Part shown: one piece after another, positions 30,801-36,204 of the stretch
How positions within the stretch are numbered: the first letter of the stretch is position 1
Layout: every line of letters starts with the position of its first letter
Translations under genes and position numbers: made by a program
Assembly: GCF_007991615.1 (NCBI RefSeq)
Contig: NZ_BJYR01000033.1
Span: 1-38,882, forward strand
Direction of reading: 5' to 3'
Source of the DNA: Novosphingobium sediminis
GTDB taxonomy: Bacteria > Pseudomonadota > Alphaproteobacteria > Sphingomonadales > Sphingomonadaceae
Length of the DNA stretch: 38,882 nucleotides
Notes under the pieces: generated by a model
Told to the model about the DNA's origin: nothing
Seen by the model: only the letters and a program-made list of their open reading frames with translations
Database searches by the model: none

Positions 30801-30871
30801 AGGCTGTTCCCAATGGATTTACAGTGCACAAGGGTGCCAATGGAAGCCAGATCGAAGTAAGGTCGGCATGA
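27797..30871 (+). CDS. sbcC: Exonuclease SbcCD, ATPase subunit SbcC (Rad50-like SMC)
   Basis: The product is 1024 residues and is the Rad50-like partner of SbcD. Walker A GPTGSGKSS has Lys41 near the N-terminus. Long alanine-rich coiled coils flank a zinc hook CPVCG (Cys517 and Cys520) in the exact middle. The ABC signature LSGGE is at 924-928 and Walker B FIDEGFGSLD at about 958-966 (Asp959-Glu960). All parts are intact, so the ATPase should be active. It overlaps sbcD by ATGA and ends in the ribosome-site region of the GHKL/zincin gene, giving one transcription unit of at least three genes. Confidence 0.95.
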   Translation: MRPIKLTLSAFGPYGGAETIDFREATDAGLFGIYGPTGSGKSSIFSAISFALFGEGAKEEQGIATMRSDFAPEDLLTEVSLQFELGAKRYYVRRQPDQARPKARGEGHTMQPHAAWLFDVSDVAIDDVGPDNSGVPIAEKKVGAVLSHVEGLLGYGAQQFRQIVLLPQGRFERFLVSNSKDRLEILRELFDVSLYRQLTEKLKADAANIRREIEDGYRLHGHRLQLEGFASSDELTDGIASALERYEFAQLAVSETAAVLAVANKAYAAAEEEEKRFAEVEAASAALKQLEAQGQTFETMRARKSRAELARRMSDLDTSVADAQRRYRAAIEAHANAEIAARDASDALSVASATLRDLRSREHEIEDLARKIDQLNRHKQVLVDAAERHTDLETAVTALARAKKAHSQATDAETNAGDLCEEKETALAAAQANALERQKLNGARDCLKSELDAAQAFAKAAQAVDISQDVYAKAAAIAQDAQSHLAEAVAAAETHEQAFISAQASVLAQRLQDGHPCPVCGASDHPEPAHGSGDAGTLEKAWRDAQSAALAASKADRDAQAAASSARATLDAKRAILDELAEPKRGVSDIDGDLQRVLAKINALGTDVDIGLLTKELDDERKRKLAATEALQQARDALGRATTAEALARQAYEEKIASVPENLRQQDGLQTAIDAATADLSGRKQALADADARQRELDAIAIKASAELQSAASAVSDTQIDLAIKQTAFEARLTELGMPEADYRAAIPDIAEIPALEKAIAGFDTALVEARARDTMARNAVGNAQRQSLEPYRLSCVQAQAAADEAVQQSAAAQQKHQSLIDLQTSLADQLENLRTLEQSSGALRGIAEAFDGQNEMRTSLETFAIGAMFDQVLEAANLRLDPMTSGRYRFERDTVSVGGRSKRGLDVRVHDIETGRAREIITLSGGETFIAALSLALGLSDIVEMTNGAIRLDTIFIDEGFGSLDTDNDAGTLDQVLQVLQNIVGERRAVGLISHVPLVQQAVPNGFTVHKGANGSQIEVRSA

Positions 30872-30910
30872 AGCCGCAACGTGAGACCTTGCTCACTTCG
30901 AGGACAATAC

Positions 30911-32380
30911 ATGGAAGAAGCAGGGGCAAGTATGACCACAGCGCGACTGTTCGATCTGAACATCGAGAAGATCCTCGAAGCTTGGGAGAGCGCGCATGCG
31001 GTCCGTGAACTCATTGCCAATGCGATCGACGAACAGCAATTGACCGACACCCCCGACATCGAGGTGGTCAAGACCGAAGATGGCGACTGGACTATCCGCG
31101 ATTTCGGACGTGGGCTCCGATACGAGCACTTCACACAGAACGAAAACGCCGAGAAGCTCCAGAATGCCGGGAAGGTGATTGGCAAGTTTGGGGTTGGCCT
31201 AAAGGATGCGATGGCAACACTCCATCGCAATGGTGTGACCGTGATCATTCGCTCCGCACACAGCGAGATCACCCTTGCCCAGATAGCCAAGCGCGACTTC
31301 GATGATGTGGTGACCCTCCATGCTGCGGTTCAACCATCACCTGATCCGTCGATGGTCGGCACCACAATTCTTCTGCGTGGACTGAACGATGAGCAGATGG
31401 AGAAGGCAAAAAGTTTCTTCCTTCGATTCTCCGGGGAGGAAGTGCTCGAGTCGACGCGCATCGGCGACGTCCTTCGCCGAAAGCCGGATGCTCCGGCGCG
31501 GATCTATGTGGCTGGCCTTTTGGTGGCAGAGGAGGAGAATTTCGCGTTCTCCTATAACATCACGGCCCTCACAGAGCCGATGCGCAAGGCACTCAATCGT
31601 GAGCGTACCAATGTCGGCCGCACTGCCTATTCTGATCGCGTGAAGCAGATGCTGCTCAGTGCGACCAAATCGGAAATCGGTTCGGAGCTTGCTGACCAAT
31701 TGCAGGCATTACAATCAGGCTTAGGCAGCGACGAAGTCCGCTGGAAGGAGGTGGCGATCCACGCTGTCCGCATCCTTAGCAGCAGCGGTAAGTATCTGTT
31801 TGTCACTGCCGATCAATTGATGACCAATTCGTCCTCGGTGGATCATGCGCGGAACGATGGGATCAAAATCATCACGATACCCGACAGCATCCAAAGAGAC
31901 GTTGTCGGCATGACGGATCTCAGCGGTGAGCCGATCCGTGACATTGGTCAATATCAGGCAGAGTGGAACGACAGTTTTGTCTTCGACTTCGTCGAGCCAG
32001 CCTCTCTTTCGAGTGCCGAGCGCTCGGTCTTCGAAATGGTAGAGGCCATCGCCACCCTAGCGGGCGGACTGCCTGATCATGTGAAATCGGTTCGCGTGAG
32101 CAATTCGATGCGGGTAGAGCTTGGAACCGGCAGCGACGCCCTAGGCCTATGGGATGGCTCTACCCAGTCGATCGTAATCCGACGTGACCAACTGTCATCG
32201 GTTTCGAGTTTTGCGGGCACACTCCTTCATGAGATAGTCCACGCACGCACCGGGTTCGACGATGTCACGCGAGATTTTGAGAACGCGCTTACAGATGTGA
32301 TAGGCCAAACAGCAGCGACGGCGCTTGCAACCGCACAACGGCCGAAGTCGCTTCTTACCGGCCTTTTTGGCCGCGCTTGA
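30911..32380 (+). CDS. GHKL ATPase fused to a C-terminal HExxH zinc-protease motif
   Basis: The product is 489 residues. The N-terminal third is a GHKL (Hsp90/MORC/histidine-kinase-like) ATP-binding domain: N box Glu33-x3-Asn37-x2-Asp40 (RELIANAIDEQ), G1 box RDFGRGL (Asp64), and a glycine lid KFGVGLKDAM (94-101). The middle (about 200-400) is unassigned. At the C-terminus LLHEIVHARTG (His440-Glu441, His444), followed by DVTRDFENAL (Glu457 a candidate third zinc ligand), looks like a gluzincin active site. The ATG at 30911 has GAGGA 6 bases upstream; ATG 30932 is an alternative. It lies 39 bases after sbcC. This pairing suggests an ATP-gated protease working with SbcCD, but no substrate is known. 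Confidence 0.85.
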   Translation: MEEAGASMTTARLFDLNIEKILEAWESAHAVRELIANAIDEQQLTDTPDIEVVKTEDGDWTIRDFGRGLRYEHFTQNENAEKLQNAGKVIGKFGVGLKDAMATLHRNGVTVIIRSAHSEITLAQIAKRDFDDVVTLHAAVQPSPDPSMVGTTILLRGLNDEQMEKAKSFFLRFSGEEVLESTRIGDVLRRKPDAPARIYVAGLLVAEEENFAFSYNITALTEPMRKALNRERTNVGRTAYSDRVKQMLLSATKSEIGSELADQLQALQSGLGSDEVRWKEVAIHAVRILSSSGKYLFVTADQLMTNSSSVDHARNDGIKIITIPDSIQRDVVGMTDLSGEPIRDIGQYQAEWNDSFVFDFVEPASLSSAERSVFEMVEAIATLAGGLPDHVKSVRVSNSMRVELGTGSDALGLWDGSTQSIVIRRDQLSSVSSFAGTLLHEIVHARTGFDDVTRDFENALTDVIGQTAATALATAQRPKSLLTGLFGRA

Positions 32381-32597
32381 GCTGCGCACGACGCAACGAT
32401 TGCCAATATTTTTTCAGGCGTCGCTGGAGGGCCTTTCGGGTCATAATCATCGCCTGAAGGAAGGTGCCTCTTAGCTTTCGTTCCAGCCGCAACCTTCCTT
32501 TGCGGGCAGCATCCAGCGGCAGCCTCTGACTGTTGGGAATCTCTGTTTGGACCTCATAAGCCATTGTTCGTTCATGTGGAGTGACGACTGGCTTCAT
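32355..32597 (-). CDS. Possible small basic protein, antisense to the end of the GHKL/zincin gene
   Basis: An 80-codon minus-strand frame overlaps the last 26 bases of the GHKL/zincin gene and fills most of the 296-base gap before the NucS-like gene. The product is very basic (KGRLRLERKLRG, ALQRRLKKYWQSLRRAQLK) with a plausible amphipathic helix, as in small nucleic-acid-binding proteins. There is no good ribosome site for the ATG at 32597; a second ATG at 32564 is also poor. It could be a real small gene or only a lucky frame in a spacer. I see no other structure in the gap. Confidence 0.3.
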   Translation of the reverse strand: MKPVVTPHERTMAYEVQTEIPNSQRLPLDAARKGRLRLERKLRGTFLQAMIMTRKALQRRLKKYWQSLRRAQLKRGQKGR

Positions 32598-32676
32598 GGT
32601 CAGTTATCTCTAAATCATGACTATTCGCAACGTGGCTAGAACCTGCGGGATTTGCGTAAATCAAAAGGAGCAATCC

Positions 32677-33744
32677 GTGACCGGATCGATCTCGGCAGAT
32701 GCACTTGGGCGTCTACGCGCTGCTAAGGCGGCAATGCAGAAGGACGCGGATATACGCGAGATTCTCGAATCTCGGGATAGCGTCGTCGATCGCTATGGCC
32801 CGCAATTCCAGCCTGGCCAAATTGAGCAGATCGACGAGAAGGTACTGCGCTCTTTTCTCCTGATAGAGAACAACAAGCATTGGTCTGGGCTCTTTCGGCA
32901 GAGCAACCGTATTTGTGCTGACATGGCCGCAACTCGGGCCGCTCTCGCCGCCTTGGTCGATGAAAGTCGACCGATCGAGGAACGAACCCGGCCTGCGACC
33001 GACATAAAGGGTCTAGGCAAAGGGATCATCACCGCGATTCTTCTCGTCGCATACCCAAACAAGTATGGTGTCTGGAATAATACGTCGGAGAGCGGGCTGA
33101 TCGACCTTGATCTGATGCCTGATTGGCCGCGCGGAGCGAGCTTCGGCGTACGGTATGCCGCAATTAATGCCGTTCTGAACGAACTAGCCAGAGAACTTGA
33201 GGTCGACCTTTGGACGCTCGACACCATTTGGTGGTATCTGTCAGGCGATAAGGAAGAGACCGAGGTCGACGCTGGAACCTCACTGACCGCTGATTCCCCA
33301 ATTGCACAAGTAGCAGCCCGCTTCGCGATCGAGCGGCATCTGCATGACTACCTCTTCGACAATTGGTCTCAGCTCGAACTGTCAAGAGACTGGGATATAT
33401 ACGTTCGCGACGGGGAGCCTGACGCAGGATACGAGTTTCCGACCCCGATCGGACGGATAGACCTTTTGGCTAAGCATAAGCACGAGTCCAAATGGCTCGT
33501 GATCGAGTTGAAGCGCGACAAGTCGTCGGACGCCGTCGTAGGGCAAATACTGCGCTACATCGGATGGATACGCGCTCACCTCGCTCAACCAGACGAGACC
33601 GTCGAGGGACTGATCATCGCCGCGCGTGGCGAAGACAAGCTCCACTATGCGCTTAGCGCGGTGCCCTCCGTCTCATTCAAAAGCTACGAGGTAGAGTTTC
33701 GGTTGAAAGACGGACCTTCGTTCGAAGAGTTCTCGCGCCCCTAA
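32677..33744 (+). CDS. NucS-like PD-(D/E)XK nuclease
   Basis: The product is 355 residues. The C-terminal part is a clear nuclease: GRIDLLAKHK (Asp262), WLVIELKRDK (Glu277 and Lys279) and VGQILRYIGW (Gln290). This is the D-ExK-Q pattern of NucS and DUF91-type nucleases. The N-terminal ~200 residues are helical; the stretch around KGLGKGIITAILLVAYPNKY, followed by VWNN, recurs as I recall in proteins of restriction loci, with no assigned role. The GTG at 32677 is chosen because AAAAGGAG lies 6 bases upstream; an in-frame ATG at 32617 has no ribosome site. It lies on the same strand as sbcDC and the GHKL/zincin gene, but with a ~300-base gap, so it may have its own promoter. Confidence 0.88.
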   Translation: MTGSISADALGRLRAAKAAMQKDADIREILESRDSVVDRYGPQFQPGQIEQIDEKVLRSFLLIENNKHWSGLFRQSNRICADMAATRAALAALVDESRPIEERTRPATDIKGLGKGIITAILLVAYPNKYGVWNNTSESGLIDLDLMPDWPRGASFGVRYAAINAVLNELARELEVDLWTLDTIWWYLSGDKEETEVDAGTSLTADSPIAQVAARFAIERHLHDYLFDNWSQLELSRDWDIYVRDGEPDAGYEFPTPIGRIDLLAKHKHESKWLVIELKRDKSSDAVVGQILRYIGWIRAHLAQPDETVEGLIIAARGEDKLHYALSAVPSVSFKSYEVEFRLKDGPSFEEFSRP

Positions 33745-33815
33745 TCGGATTCGCTAACGGAAAGCTTGCCGATGACGTGAAGCGCGGATTGAAATATGTC
33801 CGGGCAATGGTCAGG

Positions 33816-33893
33816 TATGCAGCCCCGCGGCTTTGCTGATCGCGATTATCGCCACCCATTCGTGCCTTTCGAGTGCTCCTTGGGAAGGAAACG
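33816..33893 (-). pseudogene. Decayed copy of the 3' end of the DUF6035-like gene
   Basis: These bases align with 24295-24373 (the end of the DUF6035-like gene) at about 70% identity by eye, including an identical block CGTGCCTTTCGAG and the shared TATGCAGCC and ATCGCGATT blocks. Read on the minus strand, the peptide RKARMGGDNRDQQSRGAA parallels RKARPDNDNRDLNGREAA of the intact gene, with a frameshift before it and loss of the stop codon. The similarity fades beyond these limits. The flanking 33745-34061 spacer contains no other gene. Confidence 0.55.
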
Positions 33894-34061
33894 AACGGGA
33901 CCCAGCCGACGGTTTGGTCTGCCTAAGAGGGCAATCGGCAGTTGTTTCGCATTACAGTACAGGGAAGTAACTAGATGCGAAGCCGTCGATAATCTGCAAA
34001 GTGGCTCGACATTTTGCGGATTATCGGCCTAGATTTGAAGCAGTTCTCAGCGGGAGCTTTG

Positions 34062-34271
34062 ATGGGGCACTACGAGGATTTCAAGCGCTTGCTTGCCGCC
34101 ATTGAAGCATATCGCGCGGATGCGAGCATTCCCGTCGAAGCTGAACAGATCGACGCAGCTTGCGCACGAATTCTGGCCCATGACCCCTTCGATGAAACCG
34201 CTATCGAATGGAAGCGAATCGCCGAATTGGTGAAGGAGCTCAACGGCGGCGAGTGGCCGCCAACCAGTTGA
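34062..34271 (+). CDS. Hypothetical small protein, 69 aa
   Basis: Not recognised. It is an acidic, almost entirely helical protein (MGHYEDFKRLLAAIEAYRAD, then EQIDAACARILAHDPFDETA), soluble and with no motif. The ATG at 34062 has GGGAG 5-6 bases before it; the in-frame TTG at 34014 has no ribosome site. It is followed after 30 bases by the 221-residue gene on the same strand, so the two may be co-transcribed. It has the size and style of a plasmid accessory protein. Confidence 0.6.
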   Translation: MGHYEDFKRLLAAIEAYRADASIPVEAEQIDAACARILAHDPFDETAIEWKRIAELVKELNGGEWPPTS

Positions 34272-34301
34272 TGATCCACCCTTCGCTGCTATCCTTTGGG
34301 T

Positions 34302-34967
34302 ATGTCCCAGGGAATCGACCAGCTCTATCGGACCGCGATCGAGAAACTTGCCAAGAGCGCCGATGCCGATATCGAGCATCTGCGCCGCGCGGTGATCCGG
34401 GGCGACGGTGTACCCCTTGAGCCCGATCCACGGCTTCTCGCCGAGGCTTCAGGGAAAGGCGCGGATTGGGGCGAATATGCGTTCGGCGAGCTTCGCGCAT
34501 TTGGCTTCATTGTGGCCGATGTAGCGAGGTTTGTGTGGTATCGGCCGACAAAGAACGAGATGTGGGAGCGGCAGGCTGTTCTGGCCGGGATCGAGGCTAC
34601 GGCTATCGTCAGACTGGTCTCGATGGACCGTTCCCCTGCCGTCCCTGAGATCCTCAAGCGGCTAGAAGCATTCGAGCGAACTGCCGCTTCAGGCAAGGCG
34701 CTAGCATCACTCCTTGCGCTCCAAAAGCTGATGGTCAGCGTCGTCGCGGCGACCGGCGAGGTCGCCACGCTCGAGGAATATGCAAGGCGCGCCAGCGTTG
34801 CACAGGTCTATGCCCGGGCGGCGACCCTTGAACTGACCGATATCGAGGGCATGACCACGTCAGCCCGAACCATGGTCCAGTTGCTTTTTGAGGGCGCTGC
34901 GCGCGATTGCGCTGCCGCTGCGACTGCCATGCGGATCCACCCGCGGCAGCCCGCCTTTGCGAGCTGA
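34302..34967 (+). CDS. Hypothetical protein, 221 aa
   Basis: Not recognised. It is a helical, alanine-rich soluble protein beginning MSQGIDQLYRTAIEKLAKSA. An early segment (about 50-80) is aromatic (GADWGEYAFGELRAFGFIV, then RFVWYRP), and the C-terminal half has long helices (KRLEAFERTAASGKALASLL). There is no obvious signal peptide, catalytic motif or coiled coil. The start ATG has no clear ribosome site; an in-frame TTG lies 6 bases upstream. It ends convergently, 13 bases from the end of the GntR-family gene. Composition and codon use look genuine and match neighbouring genes. Confidence 0.65.
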   Translation: MSQGIDQLYRTAIEKLAKSADADIEHLRRAVIRGDGVPLEPDPRLLAEASGKGADWGEYAFGELRAFGFIVADVARFVWYRPTKNEMWERQAVLAGIEATAIVRLVSMDRSPAVPEILKRLEAFERTAASGKALASLLALQKLMVSVVAATGEVATLEEYARRASVAQVYARAATLELTDIEGMTTSARTMVQLLFEGAARDCAAAATAMRIHPRQPAFAS

Positions 34968-34980
34968 CAGGTGAGCGCTG

Positions 34981-35763
34981 CTACAATTGATGGGCGGCCG
35001 GGCCGGCATCGTTCAAGGGACCAAGCAACGGCCGTAACGCCTTCGTGCTCCCCGTATACGTCGGCAGCCCACTGACCTGGGGTTCGATGGCCTGAAGGGC
35101 GTGATATTGGGCACCCTTTGGAAAGTCTTTGCGCTCCATCTGCTCGATCAACTTATGGAGCGCCGGCGCGGTTGAATCGAAGAAGAAGCGGCTCGCTTTC
35201 CGGACGCCATCAAGATCACCCGCGCGCGCCGCGACCAGATAGCTGTCCGCAGCTTCAACCAGGAAACCCGTGCGCTCGGCATAGATGTCCGAGAGCCAAA
35301 GCAGCCTGAAAAAGGCCTGCGGGATGAACTGCTCGACCAGCTCGGACAAGGTGCTCTGCGGCCCTCCCAGAATGATAGTGGCGAAAGACATGGCCCCCAG
35401 AAAGAACGCCTCATCCTCCACGGCATGGCTGCGGACGTCCTTCTCAAGGCTCTCCGCCACCGCCTGCAACCGCGCCCCGCCTGCCAATGCAAGACGAAGA
35501 GCACCGATCTCGACGATTGCTCCCAGCGCAAGGCGCCATTCCTCGATCTGTTCTCTCGTGAAGGTCGAGATGACATAGGCACGGCCGCGCTTGGTGAGAT
35601 AGCCACCGACGCCCAGCGACACGAGCAAATGGCGCGCCATCGACATCGACACGCCGGTATGCGCGACAATGTCGTCGGCGGTCATCGAAGTGCCGGGCGG
35701 CAAGTCGCCCAGCATGATCCGCTCACGCAGCTCGATATAGGTAGCGTCTATCTTCGACAGCAT
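34981..35763 (-). CDS. GntR-family transcriptional regulator (FadR/FCD-like)
   Basis: The product is 260 residues. Residues about 8-75 form a GntR winged helix (LRERIMLGDLPPGTSMTADD, then VSMSMARHLLVSLGVGGYL, TKRGRAYVIS). The rest is all-helical in the manner of FCD ligand-binding domains (REQIEEWRLALGAIVEIGAL). FadR-type regulators bind small acids or similar effectors and palindromic operators. It lies between the two unknown genes and the small membrane protein gene, divergent from the latter. A perfect palindrome at 35901-35920 in that spacer is a candidate target. It may be a cargo regulator or part of transfer control; no ligand can be guessed. Confidence 0.85.
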   Translation of the reverse strand: MLSKIDATYIELRERIMLGDLPPGTSMTADDIVAHTGVSMSMARHLLVSLGVGGYLTKRGRAYVISTFTREQIEEWRLALGAIVEIGALRLALAGGARLQAVAESLEKDVRSHAVEDEAFFLGAMSFATIILGGPQSTLSELVEQFIPQAFFRLLWLSDIYAERTGFLVEAADSYLVAARAGDLDGVRKASRFFFDSTAPALHKLIEQMERKDFPKGAQYHALQAIEPQVSGLPTYTGSTKALRPLLGPLNDAGPAAHQL

Positions 35764-35900
35764 GACTTCCCCACGGCCCGCCAGCCATGGCGCTTGCCGC
35801 TCTCTATGGGCTTCAACTTAGCATAACGCCTGCAGATTGCAGCAATGCACAGCGCCTGCACTAGCCATTTTCCGCCCGCGATCTGTCTCTCCATTTGTTG

Positions 35901-35920
35901 CCATTGGGTTCGCCCAATGG
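35901..35920. promoter_or_regulatory. Perfect palindrome CCATTGGG-TTCG-CCCAATGG
   Basis: Eight perfectly paired bases flank a TTCG loop, 24 bases before the start of the 71-residue membrane protein gene and about 140 bases from the divergent GntR-family start. As DNA it suits a dimeric repressor. As RNA, a hairpin with a UUCG-type loop would be very stable and sits just before the ribosome site GGAG (35933-35936). No T-run follows, so it is not a terminator. Confidence 0.55.
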
Positions 35921-35943
35921 TATGTAAAGTTTGGAGAAGTAAG

Positions 35944-36159
35944 ATGGATGAGCAAGATCAGTGGCGATTTGCTGACTTTTCAAAGCGGGCTTATCCTGAC
36001 GACCCCACCGGTACTGGCGATCCCGATTTTACGAGATCGAAAAACCCTGCGTTCGAGCCGAATTCATTAGATCCTGAGGGTGCGGGTGGTCGCTTTGGAG
36101 CTTGGATCATCATTCTGGTATCGATCGTTTTTGTCGTCATTGGGGCACTTAGCTGGTAG
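35944..36159 (+). CDS. Hypothetical small membrane protein, 71 aa
   Basis: Residues 1-50 are hydrophilic and rich in Asp, Pro and Phe (MDEQDQWRFADFSKRAYPDD), followed by one C-terminal transmembrane helix (about 53-71, AWIIILVSIVFVVIGALSW) that ends the protein. This is a tail-anchored layout with the N-terminus probably in the cytoplasm. GGAG (35933-35936) lies 7 bases before the ATG at 35944; the in-frame ATG at 35845 would add cysteine-rich sequence unlike a real protein. It is convergent with TraG, with 45 bases between the stops. I do not recognise the family. Location beside TraG hints at a transfer- or exclusion-related role (inference). Confidence 0.65.
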   Translation: MDEQDQWRFADFSKRAYPDDPTGTGDPDFTRSKNPAFEPNSLDPEGAGGRFGAWIIILVSIVFVVIGALSW

Positions 36160-36204
36160 CCCTTCGGTGCAATTCGACCCTGAGTTTCTCCGTGACACAA
36201 CCTT

